From CAVORB01 sp964395315 (GTDB lineage: Bacteria > Pseudomonadota > Gammaproteobacteria > Chromatiales > Chromatiaceae): DNA of 64,000 nucleotides. The stretch is from positions 9,458 to 73,457 of the forward strand of contig CAYNBI010000005.1 in the NCBI GenBank assembly GCA_964395315.1. Reading direction: 5' to 3'. This document shows, piece by piece, positions 7,503 to 16,107 of the stretch. Position 1 is the first letter of the stretch, and each line of letters starts with the position of its first letter. The translations under genes and the position numbers were made by a program. A model generated the notes under the pieces. The model worked only from the letters and a program-made list of their open reading frames with translations. It was not told where the DNA came from and did no database searches.

Positions 7503-8057
7503 ATGACGACGAGCCCCAAGGTCCGGATCTGGACCAATGCCCGGCTGCACGGCAGCATTTTGCCCGGGGCCGAGGGGATCAACGGGGAGATCCTGCAGGC
7601 TCTCTCCTCGCTGGGGGAGGAGGATTTCACCCGCCGCACCCACTTCTTCGGCGGGCGTTTCGAGAACCTATACCTGGATCGCCACCGGATCCCGGCCCTG
7701 GCCCCCGTGCTGGCGCATGCCGAGGCCTGTGCCCGGCAGATCCTGGGCCGGAGAAAGGAGCCCCTGCGCAGCGGCTTCTGGCTCAACGCGCAGGGACCGG
7801 GACAATCCACCTCAGAGCACACGCACGATGAGCTCGACGAGCTGCTCTCCGGAGTCTACTACGTGCGGGTGCCGGCGGCTTCGGGGGATCTGGTGCTACG
7901 CGACGGGCACTTCCGGATTCGGGTCACACCGGTCGCCGGCATGTTCCTGTTCTTCCCCCCCAGCCTCTCCCACCGCGTGGAGACCAACCGCAGCGGCGAG
8001 CAGCGCCTCTCCATCGCATTCAATTTCGGACCGGACGACGGGGAGCAGCCCGAGTAG
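7503..8057 (+). CDS. Putative 2-oxoglutarate/Fe(II)-dependent oxygenase
   Basis: A 184-residue protein from the ATG at 7503. The central pattern HTHDELDELLSGVYYV (His106 and His108), followed by GMFLFFPPSLSHRVETN (His157) and QRLSIAFNF, matches the small 2OG-Fe(II) oxygenase family in which H-x-[HD]...H holds iron and a later Arg binds 2-oxoglutarate. The double-stranded beta-helix layout and length fit. These enzymes hydroxylate unknown substrates in bacteria. It ends 38 bases before the convergent ruvA stop. Confidence 0.8.
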   Translation: MTTSPKVRIWTNARLHGSILPGAEGINGEILQALSSLGEEDFTRRTHFFGGRFENLYLDRHRIPALAPVLAHAEACARQILGRRKEPLRSGFWLNAQGPGQSTSEHTHDELDELLSGVYYVRVPAASGDLVLRDGHFRIRVTPVAGMFLFFPPSLSHRVETNRSGEQRLSIAFNFGPDDGEQPE

Positions 8058-8095
8058 GTCAGGGGTCTGCCGTCAGTGGGACGGATGCGGCAAGC

Positions 8096-8704
8096 TCAGG
8101 CGCTGTTCACTGCCTTGAGCGCGGCGCGGATGATCTCCTCCGAGGTCTTCGCCCCGTCGTCCGCGGCACGGGCCATGCGGGTCGCGTCCGCCGGCTTGTA
8201 GCCCAGGGCCACCAGGGCGCTTACCGCATCGGTGAGGGCCATGTCCGCGTCCGCTGCCGGCGAGGTCCGACCCGGACCGCTCGTGGGGGCTTGAATGCCG
8301 ATGGCCTCCACCCTGTCGCGCATCTCCACGATCAGCCGTTCCGCGGTCTTGCGGCCGATCCCCGGCAGGCGGATCAGGGCGGTGACGTCCTCATGCTGCA
8401 CGCACAGTGCGAAGCGCTGGGCGTCCATGCCGGACAGGATGGCCAGCGCCATCCGCGCGCCGACGCCCGTCACCTTGAGCAGGCTGCGAAACAGGGCGCG
8501 CTCGGACTCGCGCCGGAAGCCGTAGAGGACCTGCGCGTCCTCGCGCACCGCCAGATGGGTCACCAGGGTGACGGTCTCGCCCACCCCCGGCAGATCGTAG
8601 AAGGTGGACATGGGGGCATCGAGCTCATAGCCGACCCCGTTCACGTCCAGCATGAGCTGGGGCGGGTGCTTGAAGACGATCTCGCCGCGCAGTCTGCCGA
8701 TCAT
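8096..8704 (-). CDS. ruvA: Holliday junction DNA helicase subunit RuvA
   Basis: A 202-residue protein starting MIGRLRGEIV, the canonical RuvA N-terminus. The OB-fold domain is at about 1-64, the two helix-hairpin-helix motifs are LLKVTGVGARMALAIL and LIRLPGIGRKTAERLI, and the C-terminal RuvB-binding domain ends IIRAALKAVNSA. RuvA tetramers hold Holliday junctions for RuvB. The ATG overlaps the ruvC stop (ATGA, 8701-8704), so the two are translationally coupled. ruvB does not follow: the next gene is convergent. Confidence 0.97.
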   Translation of the reverse strand: MIGRLRGEIVFKHPPQLMLDVNGVGYELDAPMSTFYDLPGVGETVTLVTHLAVREDAQVLYGFRRESERALFRSLLKVTGVGARMALAILSGMDAQRFALCVQHEDVTALIRLPGIGRKTAERLIVEMRDRVEAIGIQAPTSGPGRTSPAADADMALTDAVSALVALGYKPADATRMARAADDGAKTSEEIIRAALKAVNSA

Positions 8705-9252
8705 GGGCGGAAGTCCCGCCAGGAGGCCGCCGCGCGCTTGCGGGCGGGAATACCCATGGAGTGGGCATGACAAAGTGCCAAGGCCAAGGCGTCGGCCTCG
8801 TCCTCCGAGGGGATGTCGCTCAAATTGAGCAGGATGCTCACCATATGCTGCACCTGAGACTTCTCCGCGCCACCGGTACCGACCACGGCGAGCTTCACCG
8901 ATTTCGGGCTGTACTCGTGGACCTGAATCCCGGCCTTGAGCCCAGCGCACAGCACCGCCCCGCGCGCCTGCCCGAGCTTGAGGGCGGCGTTGGGGTCGCG
9001 GGCAAAAATGAGCTGCTCCACGGCGATCTCGTGGGGCCGATGCTCCGCCACGACCCTGGCAACGCCATCGAAGATGAGCCCGAGGCGCTCCGGCCAGCGA
9101 TGCCCGCCCACCCGGATGCAGCCGCTCTCGATCCGCCGGCTGTGCATGCCGTCGCTGTCGATTACGCCATAACCCGTGTTGCGGGAGCCCGGGTCGATGC
9201 CCAGGATGCGGTGGCGCAGTCGGGGTTCGGTCGGGGCCGGTGGTCTGTCCAC
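8701..9252 (-). CDS. ruvC: Crossover junction endodeoxyribonuclease RuvC
   Basis: Resolves Holliday junctions by symmetrical nicking. The RNase H-like fold shows the acidic active-site motifs ILGIDPGSRNTG, IAVEQLIFA and DEADALALA. A GTG at 9252, just after the yebC stop, is the only plausible start before the first motif. It gives 183 residues, about 10 more than most RuvC proteins, and no strong ribosome-binding site is seen. Order yebC-ruvC-ruvA is the normal gammaproteobacterial order. Confidence 0.95.
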   Translation of the reverse strand: MDRPPAPTEPRLRHRILGIDPGSRNTGYGVIDSDGMHSRRIESGCIRVGGHRWPERLGLIFDGVARVVAEHRPHEIAVEQLIFARDPNAALKLGQARGAVLCAGLKAGIQVHEYSPKSVKLAVVGTGGAEKSQVQHMVSILLNLSDIPSEDEADALALALCHAHSMGIPARKRAAASWRDFRP

Positions 9253-9260
9253 GCTGCGGG

Positions 9261-10010
9261 TCAGGCGTCGAGCTCGGCCATGATCTCGTCGGAGATGTCC
9301 GCGTTGTGGTACACCTCCTGCACGTCGTCCAGGTCTTCGAGCGCATCCACCAGCTTCAGCAGCTTCTCCGCCGCGTCCCGATCCAGCGCCGCCTGGGTGG
9401 ATGCGTTGTAGGTCACCTCGGAAACCTCCGTGTCCAGGCCCGCGCCGTTCAATGCGTCCCGTATCGCGGCGAAGTCCTCTGGCGTGGTGACGACATCGAC
9501 GGAACCGTCGTCGTTGGTAACCACGTCCTCCGCACCGGCCTCCAGCGCCGCCTCCATCACCGCGTCCTCGTCGGCACCGGGCTGGAAGCTGATGACGCCC
9601 TGCTTGGTAAACAGATAGGCCACCGAGCCGTCGGTGCCCAAGTTGCCTCCATGCTTGGAGAAGGCGTGGCGCACCTCGGCGGCGGTGCGGTTCCGGTTGT
9701 CGGTCATGCAATCGACCATGACGGCGGTCCCGCCCGGACCATAACCCTCGTACCGGATCTCCTCGTAATTCTCACCCTCTCCGCCGCCCGCACCGCGCTT
9801 GATCGCGCGGTCGACCGTATCCCGCGGCATGTTGGCGGCGAAGGCCTTGTCCATCGCCAGGCGCAGGCGCGGATTTGCGTTCGCGTCGCCGCCGCCCTCC
9901 CGGGCCGCGACCGTCACCTCACGGATCAGCTTGGTCCAGACCTTGCCGCGCTTCTTGTCCTGGGCGGCCTTGCGATGCTTGATGTTGGCCCACTTGCTGT
10001 GACCGGCCAT
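9261..10010 (-). CDS. yebC: YebC/PmpR family DNA-binding transcriptional regulator
   Basis: A 249-residue protein that begins MAGHSKWANIKHRKAAQDKKRG, the diagnostic YebC N-terminus, and carries AVMVDCMTDNRNRTAAEVRHAFSKHGGNLG. YebC proteins act as transcriptional regulators, and some members relieve ribosome stalling at proline stretches. It is the first gene of the yebC-ruvC-ruvA run on the minus strand; GAGGGG lies upstream of the ATG. Confidence 0.97.
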   Translation of the reverse strand: MAGHSKWANIKHRKAAQDKKRGKVWTKLIREVTVAAREGGGDANANPRLRLAMDKAFAANMPRDTVDRAIKRGAGGGEGENYEEIRYEGYGPGGTAVMVDCMTDNRNRTAAEVRHAFSKHGGNLGTDGSVAYLFTKQGVISFQPGADEDAVMEAALEAGAEDVVTNDDGSVDVVTTPEDFAAIRDALNGAGLDTEVSEVTYNASTQAALDRDAAEKLLKLVDALEDLDDVQEVYHNADISDEIMAELDA

Positions 10011-10140
10011 AAAACCCCTCTATCGTCTGGAAAGTGCTGTCAAAGGCGCCCGAATTGTACCATCGTGAGCGAGACCGCAGCACCCGGAGCCTTGCCCGAC
10101 ATAAGGTCCGCCGCGTCCCCGACCGACCGCACGTTCGCGC

Positions 10141-10776
10141 TCAGGCCGGGTAGGGCACCGCACATCCGCCGAGACCGCAATAGCCGTGGGGGTTCTTGGC
10201 CAGGTACTGTTGATGGAAATCCTCCGCGTAGTAGAACTCCGGGGCGGGCAGGATTTCGGTCGTGACGGGTCCAACGCCAGCTGCCTTGAGTGCCGCGCCG
10301 TAGCGCTCCCGGCTCTGCTCCGCGGAATCCCGCTGGCTTTCGTCGTAGTAGTAGATTCCCGATCGATACTGGGTGCCGATATCGTTTCCCTGGCGCATGC
10401 CCTGGGTGGGATCGTGCGCCTCCCAGAACCGCCTGAGCAGTTCCTGGTAGGTGATCACGGCTGGGTCGAAGACGACCATCACGACCTCGTTGTGGCCGGT
10501 CAGGCCCGTGCAGACCTCGTCATAGGTCGGATTGGGGGTGTGACCCGCGGCGTAGCCGACAGCGGTCGAGTAGACGCCCGGCAGTTGCCAGAAGCGCCGT
10601 TCCGCCCCCCAGAAGCAACCGAGGCCGAACAGGGCGCGCTCCATCCCCTGCGGGAACGGGGGCTTCACGGCATGGCCGCTGACGAAGTGTCGGTCGGACA
10701 CCTGCATCGGGTTCGCGCGACCGCGCAGTGCTTGCTCTGGTGTTGGCATTTCGGTCTTTTTTCTGAAACTAAACAC
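10141..10776 (-). CDS. msrA: Peptide methionine sulfoxide reductase MsrA
   Basis: Reduces methionine-S-sulfoxide in proteins. The catalytic motif GLGCFWGAERRFW is followed by the substrate pocket ELLRRFWEAHDPTQGMRQGNDIGTQYRS. The C-terminal NPHGYCGLGGCAVPYPA holds two cysteines for recycling by thioredoxin. Like many proteobacterial MsrA proteins it has an N-terminal extension. GTG at 10776 (VFSFRKKTEMPTPEQAL) has GGGAGCC 8 bases upstream and gives 211 residues, the usual length; the ATG at 10749 is a shorter alternative. Confidence 0.95.
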   Translation of the reverse strand: MFSFRKKTEMPTPEQALRGRANPMQVSDRHFVSGHAVKPPFPQGMERALFGLGCFWGAERRFWQLPGVYSTAVGYAAGHTPNPTYDEVCTGLTGHNEVVMVVFDPAVITYQELLRRFWEAHDPTQGMRQGNDIGTQYRSGIYYYDESQRDSAEQSRERYGAALKAAGVGPVTTEILPAPEFYYAEDFHQQYLAKNPHGYCGLGGCAVPYPA

Positions 10777-10940
10777 GATCGTGGCTCCCAAGCTTGCGGG
10801 TGCGTCCAGGGCAGGTTTGCGCGCTTGCAACGCAGCCCGCGGAGGGGGTGTGACAAGTGGAACTCGGTGCGTACGCGTCTGTCGTCTGACAGAATCCCTT
10901 CTACCAATGCACAATGTGGGTTCTCGAGTGGATCGGCAAG

Positions 10941-11651
10941 ATGACCCCAGTTGACCGCCTGAAGCTCCTCACGATCGATCTCGACGATACGGTCTGGCCC
11001 TGTGTCCCGGCGATTCGGCGGGCTGAGGACGCGCTGTACGCCTGGTTGGAGGTCCGCACTCCCCGTCTCACCGGCTCCCACGATGAGGCGAGCCTGCGCG
11101 GGCATCGCAAGAGCGTCGCTCGGTCCAACCCTGGTATCGCCCATGACCTGACCGCCGTTCGGCACGCCTCACTGAGCACGCTGATGCGCGAATTCGGCTA
11201 CGCCCCGCAGCTTGCCGACGAGGCCATCGCCCTGTTCCTGGAGCGCCGGAACCAGGTCGAGCCGTTCGCAGACGTCATTCCGGCGTTGCGCGAGCTAGGT
11301 GCCAGATATCGGCTGGTTTCAGTGACCAACGGCAACTCCGACGTCGCGCAAACGCCCCTGCGCGGCCTGTTTCATCTCTCTCTCACTGCGGCCGGGGTCG
11401 GGGCGCAGAAACCGGACCCGGCGCTTTTCCAGGGTGCGCTCGACTGGGCTGGGGTGACGCCCGCCGAGGCGCTCCACTTGGGCGACGATCCGCTCCTGGA
11501 CGTGGAGGCCGCCCGGCGCATCGGCATGGCGTCGGTGTGGGTCAACCGGGCGGGAACCGCGTGGCCCGAGGATCTGGAGCCGCCGGTGGTGGAGGTGCGC
11601 GGCCTGGGAGGGGTCGCGACCTTGCTGGAGGATTCCGCAGTTGGAGTTTGA
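10941..11651 (+). CDS. HAD superfamily hydrolase (YigB-like)
   Basis: A 236-residue phosphatase of the haloacid dehalogenase superfamily. Motif I is TIDLDDTVW, motif II VSVTNGN, the motif III lysine AQKPDPALF, and motif IV LHLGDDPLLDVEAARRIGM. The helical cap between motifs I and II matches YigB-type FMN/sugar phosphatases, but the substrate is unproven. The ATG at 10914 would add nine residues. The stop overlaps the tgt start by 11 bases, suggesting coupling. Confidence 0.85.
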   Translation: MTPVDRLKLLTIDLDDTVWPCVPAIRRAEDALYAWLEVRTPRLTGSHDEASLRGHRKSVARSNPGIAHDLTAVRHASLSTLMREFGYAPQLADEAIALFLERRNQVEPFADVIPALRELGARYRLVSVTNGNSDVAQTPLRGLFHLSLTAAGVGAQKPDPALFQGALDWAGVTPAEALHLGDDPLLDVEAARRIGMASVWVNRAGTAWPEDLEPPVVEVRGLGGVATLLEDSAVGV

Positions 11652-12741
11652 GCTGCTGGCCTGGGACGGCGCGGCACGGCGCGGCCGACTGACTTTCCCC
11701 CGCGGAACGGTCGAGACACCGGCGTTCATGCCGGTGGGCACCTATGGCACGGTCAAGGCCATGACGCCGGAGGAACTCCGGGGGCTCGGTGCCCAGATCA
11801 TCCTCGGCAACACCTTCCACCTGATGCTTCGGCCGGGCATGGAGATCATCGCCCGCCACGGTGATCTGCATCGATTCATGCACTGGGATGGCCCCATACT
11901 GACCGACTCGGGTGGCTTTCAGGTGTTCAGCCTCGGCGAGCTGCGAAAGATCACCGAGCAGGGGGTCCGTTTCAGGTCCCCGGTGGATGGCAGTCCCGTG
12001 TTTCTGGGACCGGAGAAGTCGATGGCGGTGCAGCGGACCCTGGGCTCCGATATCGCGATGATCTTCGACGATTGCACCCCGTATCCCGCCGATCGGGCAG
12101 AGGTGCGAGGCTCGATGGAGCGCTCCCTGCGCTGGGCGGCGCGCAGCAAGGCGGCCCATGGGGACAGCCCTCATGCCTTGTTCGGCATCGTCCAGGGAGG
12201 CATGTACGAGGAGCTGCGCGAAGAGTCGCTAGACGGACTGCTCGAAATCGGTTTCGACGGCTACGCGGTGGGGGGGCTATCGGTGGGCGAGCCGGAGGCC
12301 GACCGGTTGCGGGTCCTGGACTTCCTCTCTTCGCGGCTGCCCGCGGACCGCCCGCGTTATCTCATGGGGGTCGGCACCCCCGCGGACATTGTCGAGGCGG
12401 TGGTCCTCGGAATCGACATGTTCGACTGCGTCATGCCCACCCGTAACGCGCGCAATGGCCACCTGTTCACGCGCGACGGCGTGGTGAGAATCCGCAACGC
12501 GCGCTTCAAGGGCGACACCGACCCGCTGGATTCCGATTGCGACTGCTACACTTGCAGGAACTACAGCCGGGCCTATCTGCACCACCTGGACAAGTGCAAC
12601 GAGATCCTGGGCTCGCGGTTGAATACCATCCACAATCTCGCCCATTACCAGGCCCTGATGCGCGCGCTGCGCGAGGCGGTGGCCGCTGGTACCCTGAACG
12701 CATTTGCGCGCGACTTCCGTGCCTCGAGGGCGGTTACCTAG
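11641..12741 (+). CDS. tgt: Queuine tRNA-ribosyltransferase (Tgt)
   Basis: Exchanges guanine-34 for preQ1 in GUN tRNAs. It has FMPVGTYGTVKAMTPEEL, the general-acid Asp loop LTDSGGFQVFSLG, the nucleophile segment FDCVMPTRNARNGHLFT, and the zinc site CDCYTCRNYSRAYLHHL. Length is 366 residues, near the usual 370-375. The start is TTG at 11641, supported by GGAGG 9 bases upstream and by the canonical M-x-F-E-L N-terminus. It overlaps the HAD gene and heads the tgt-yajC-secD-secF order. Confidence 0.97.
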   Translation: MEFELLAWDGAARRGRLTFPRGTVETPAFMPVGTYGTVKAMTPEELRGLGAQIILGNTFHLMLRPGMEIIARHGDLHRFMHWDGPILTDSGGFQVFSLGELRKITEQGVRFRSPVDGSPVFLGPEKSMAVQRTLGSDIAMIFDDCTPYPADRAEVRGSMERSLRWAARSKAAHGDSPHALFGIVQGGMYEELREESLDGLLEIGFDGYAVGGLSVGEPEADRLRVLDFLSSRLPADRPRYLMGVGTPADIVEAVVLGIDMFDCVMPTRNARNGHLFTRDGVVRIRNARFKGDTDPLDSDCDCYTCRNYSRAYLHHLDKCNEILGSRLNTIHNLAHYQALMRALREAVAAGTLNAFARDFRASRAVT

Positions 12742-12749
12742 CGCGTCGG

Positions 12750-12777
12750 TTCAACTTTGTCCCAGCTGTGTCATAAT
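12750..12777 (+). promoter_or_regulatory. Possible sigma-70 promoter for yajC-secDF
   Basis: TTCAAC (12750-12755) and CATAAT (12772-12777) are 16 bases apart, in the 95-base gap between tgt and yajC. The -10 box is a good match; the -35 is weak. Confidence 0.3.
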
Positions 12778-12836
12778 GCGCGGCTGAATTTCCCCCGGCA
12801 TGTGCCGGTAATCTTCGTCTAAGTCGAGGACATGCC

Positions 12837-13166
12837 ATGAGCTTTTTCATCTCCGACGCCCTGGCTCAGGAAGCCGCCGCATCGCAGGGTGATCCGCTGC
12901 TGGGGCTGCTGTTTCCCATCGGTCTGGTCGTGCTCCTGTACTTTCTGATGATCCGCCCGCAGGTCAAGCGCCAGAAGGAGCACAAGAAGATGGTCGAGGC
13001 CCTGACCAAGGGTGATGAGGTCACCACCATGGGGGGGCTGGTTGGACGCATCACGGACCTGGGCGAGAACTTCGCCAAGGTGGAGATCGCCGAGGGCGTC
13101 GAGGTGAAGGTTCGCCGCCAGGCGGTGGAGTCCGTGCTGCCCAAGGGGTCGATAAAGGAACTGTGA
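12837..13166 (+). CDS. yajC: Preprotein translocase subunit YajC
   Basis: A 109-residue single-span inner-membrane protein. The N-terminal helix LLGLLFPIGLVVLLYFLMI is followed by the family signature RPQVKRQKEHKKMVEALTKGDEVTTMGGLVGRI. YajC associates with SecDF and YidC at the Sec translocon. AGTCGAGGAC lies before the ATG. It is followed after 110 bases by secD. Confidence 0.97.
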   Translation: MSFFISDALAQEAAASQGDPLLGLLFPIGLVVLLYFLMIRPQVKRQKEHKKMVEALTKGDEVTTMGGLVGRITDLGENFAKVEIAEGVEVKVRRQAVESVLPKGSIKEL

Positions 13167-13276
13167 CCCAGACTTCGAGGCGATCTGTGCTGGGGTCGCC
13201 GCCCTTCCCGCTTGTACCAAGGCCCTAATTTGGAGCCGGATTCCCGACTGGGATTCGGACGCTCGATGGAATTGCG

Positions 13277-15133
13277 ATGAACCGTTATCCGCTGTGGAAG
13301 AATTTGCTGGTCCTGGCCGTGGTGCTGGTCGGGTTGCTCTTTGCGCTGCCGAATCTGTTTCCGCAGAATCCGTCGATCGAGGTAACCGCCGCACGGGGGG
13401 GCGCGGTCACGGATGCGACCGTCGGCGAGGTCAAGGCCGCGTTGGAGAACGCCGGCGTCGAGTACAAGGCGGTCGAGCTCCTGGAGGGCGGCAAGGTCCT
13501 GGCGCGATTCGACACCTCCGGCGCTCAACTCAAGGGGCAGGCCGCCATCGAGGTCACCCTCTCCGACCGCTACAACAGCGCGCTCACGATCTCGCCGGAC
13601 CTGCCGGGCTGGGTGCGAGCCCTGGGCATCCAGCCCATGTTCCTGGGGTTGGATCTGCGCGGGGGCATCCACGTCCTGATCGACGTCGACATGGATGCCG
13701 CGGTGGATCAGGCCCTGGAGCGCTACAACGGCGACATTCGCACCCTGCTGCGCGACGAGAAGGTGCGTTACCTGACCGTCACCCGCGACGCCGGGCGCAT
13801 CGCCGTCAAGTTCCGGGATGCCGAGACGCGCGACAAGGCCGAGTCCCTGATCGCCAGGGAGTTCCGCGACCTCGGCCTGGAAACGGGTGAGCAGGGCACC
13901 GACTTCTTCGTCTACGCGTCCATGACGCCGGCAGATGAGCTGGCGGTGAAGAAGTTCGCCTTGGAGCAAAACATCACCACCCTGCGCAACCGCGTCAACG
14001 CCCTCGGCGTGGCCGAGCCCATCATTCAGCGGCAGGGGGAGCGGCGTATCGTCGTCCAGCTCCCCGGTGCGTCGGATCCGGGCCGCCTGAAGGAGATACT
14101 GGGCGCCACCGCGACCCTGGAGTACCGCCTGGTCGACACCGAGCACTCCGTGCAGGACGCGGTGGATGGCCGGGTGCCGGTGGGCAGCAAGCTGTACAAG
14201 GATCGCCAGGGCCAACCCGTGCTGCTGCAGCGACGTGTGATCGTGACCGGCGACCAGATCACCGACGCATCCGCCGGCTTCGATCAGCGCAGCGGACAGC
14301 CCGCAGTGTTCGTCAGCCTGGACGGACAAGGCGCGCGGCGCATGCGCAACGTCACGACGGAAAACGTGGGCAAGCCCATGGCGGTGGTCTTCATCGAGAA
14401 CCGTTCCGTCACGAGCATGGTGGATGGCGCGCCCGTGAAGCGCACCGAGCGTACCGAGGAGGTGATCAGCGTCGCCAACATTCTCGAGCCGTTCGGGCGG
14501 CGTTTCCAGACCACCGGTCTCGACAGCTCCAACGAGGCACACAATCTGGCCTTGCTGCTGCGTGCCGGGGCACTCGCGGCGCCGATCGAGATCGTCGAGG
14601 AGCGGACCATCGGCCCGAGTCTGGGGCAAGACAACATCGACCAGGGCTTCCAGTCCGTACTGATCGGCTTCGTCCTGGTGGTCGTCTTCATGGCCCTTTA
14701 TTACAAGGTTTTCGGGTTGGTGGCGGATTTCGTGCTGCTGTTGAATCTGGTGCTGATCGTGGCTGTTCTTTCGCTGCTGCAGGCGACTCTCACCCTGCCC
14801 GGCATCGCGGGAATCGTGCTGACCGTAGGCATGGCGGTCGACGCCAACGTGCTGATCTTCGAGCGCATTCGCGAGGAAATCCGCAACGGCAATTCTCCGC
14901 AGGCGAGCATACACGCCGGGTACGACAAGGCGCTTTCGACCATCGTCGATGCCAACATCACCACGCTGATCGCCGCGGTAGTGCTGTTCAGCTTTGGGAC
15001 GGGGCCGATCAAGGGCTTCGCGGTGACGCTGTTCATCGGCATCGTCACCTCCATGTTCACCGCCATTCTGGGCAGCCGCGCGCTGGTCAACCTGATCTAC
15101 GGCGGTAAGCGATTGACTAAGCTCGCCATCTGA
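13277..15133 (+). CDS. secD: Protein translocase subunit SecD
   Basis: A 618-residue RND-type subunit that with SecF uses the proton gradient to help complete export. It starts MNRYPLWKNLLVLAVVLVG (TM1), has a large periplasmic region with the conserved LGLDLRGGIHVLIDVDMD, and five C-terminal membrane spans (about 455-610) with GMAVDANVLIFERIREE, the conserved TM4 aspartate region. Length equals the family norm. It is followed after 13 bases by secF. Confidence 0.98.
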   Translation: MNRYPLWKNLLVLAVVLVGLLFALPNLFPQNPSIEVTAARGGAVTDATVGEVKAALENAGVEYKAVELLEGGKVLARFDTSGAQLKGQAAIEVTLSDRYNSALTISPDLPGWVRALGIQPMFLGLDLRGGIHVLIDVDMDAAVDQALERYNGDIRTLLRDEKVRYLTVTRDAGRIAVKFRDAETRDKAESLIAREFRDLGLETGEQGTDFFVYASMTPADELAVKKFALEQNITTLRNRVNALGVAEPIIQRQGERRIVVQLPGASDPGRLKEILGATATLEYRLVDTEHSVQDAVDGRVPVGSKLYKDRQGQPVLLQRRVIVTGDQITDASAGFDQRSGQPAVFVSLDGQGARRMRNVTTENVGKPMAVVFIENRSVTSMVDGAPVKRTERTEEVISVANILEPFGRRFQTTGLDSSNEAHNLALLLRAGALAAPIEIVEERTIGPSLGQDNIDQGFQSVLIGFVLVVVFMALYYKVFGLVADFVLLLNLVLIVAVLSLLQATLTLPGIAGIVLTVGMAVDANVLIFERIREEIRNGNSPQASIHAGYDKALSTIVDANITTLIAAVVLFSFGTGPIKGFAVTLFIGIVTSMFTAILGSRALVNLIYGGKRLTKLAI

Positions 15134-15146
15134 GCAGGGGATTCGC

Positions 15147-16091
15147 ATGCACATCTTGCAGGGCTTCAATATCGATTTCATGGGCAAGCGGCGGGCGGCG
15201 GTCATCGTCTCCGGCGTGGCGTTGCTGTTGTGCCTGGTCTCGATGGTGGTGCGCGGGTTCAACCTCGGGCTTGACTTTACCGGCGGCACCCTGATCGAGG
15301 TCGAATACGAGCAGCCGGTGGAGCTTGCCGACGTGCGTGAGGCCTTGGCGGCGGGAGGCTTCTCGGGTGCGACGGTGCAACACTTCGGCACCCTGCGCGA
15401 CGTGATGATTCGCCTTGCGCCGCAATTTGACCAGGGGGAGGAGGTCAGTGCCCAGATAAGTGATCGCGTGTATCAGGTCCTGAGCGCGGCGGCCGAAAGC
15501 GCGGTGGAACTGCGGCGGGTCGAGTTCGTCGGCCCTCAGGTGGGCGAGGAACTGCGCGAGGACGGCGGGCTCGCGGTGCTGTTTTCCCTCATCGGCATCC
15601 TCGTCTACGTCGCTTTGCGGTTTGAATGGCGGTTTTCCGTTGGCGCCGTCGTCGCGATCATCCATGACGTGCTTTTCACGGTGGGCATTTTCTCTATTTT
15701 TCAGATCGAGTTCGATCTGCCCGTGCTGGCGGCGGTGCTCGCGGTGATCGGTTATTCCCTGAACGACACCATCGTCATCTTCGACCGCGTGCGCGAGAAC
15801 TTCCGCAAGGTGCGCAAGGGCACCGTGATCGAGATCATCAACCAGTCGATCAATCAGACTCTGTCGCGCACCTTTATCACCTCAGGCACCACGCTGTTGG
15901 TGCTGCTGGCCCTCTTCATCTTCGGCGGCAAGGCGATCAGCGGCTTCTCCCTGGCATTGATCGTTGGCGTCATCGTCGGCACCTATTCGACGATCTATGT
16001 GGCGACGGCCGCAGTCGTGGCGCTTGGCGTCAGCCGGGCCGACCTGATGCCGGTGAAAAAAGAGGGGGAGGAACTGGAAGCGATGCCCTGA
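15147..16091 (+). CDS. secF: Protein translocase subunit SecF
   Basis: A 314-residue partner of SecD. TM1 begins MGKRRAAVIVSGVALLLCL, then GLDFTGGTLIEVEYEQPV marks the periplasmic domain. The C-terminal spans contain GYSLNDTIVIFDRVRENFRK and SRTFITSGTTLLVLLALFIFGG. Six membrane spans are expected. Its acidic C-terminus ends KKEGEELEAMP. It is convergent with suhB 16 bases away. Confidence 0.98.
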   Translation: MHILQGFNIDFMGKRRAAVIVSGVALLLCLVSMVVRGFNLGLDFTGGTLIEVEYEQPVELADVREALAAGGFSGATVQHFGTLRDVMIRLAPQFDQGEEVSAQISDRVYQVLSAAAESAVELRRVEFVGPQVGEELREDGGLAVLFSLIGILVYVALRFEWRFSVGAVVAIIHDVLFTVGIFSIFQIEFDLPVLAAVLAVIGYSLNDTIVIFDRVRENFRKVRKGTVIEIINQSINQTLSRTFITSGTTLLVLLALFIFGGKAISGFSLALIVGVIVGTYSTIYVATAAVVALGVSRADLMPVKKEGEELEAMP

Positions 16092-16107
16092 TCCGCGGGC
16101 CGCTGCG

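Noticed and set aside
9240..10265. 341-residue plus-strand frame opposite yebC
   Set aside because: Shadow of the highly conserved YebC frame.
12866..15391. Very long minus-strand open frame opposite yajC and secD
   Set aside because: GC-rich codon bias keeps the complementary frame open. The plus strand encodes textbook YajC and SecD, and the minus translation is His/Gln-rich without motifs.
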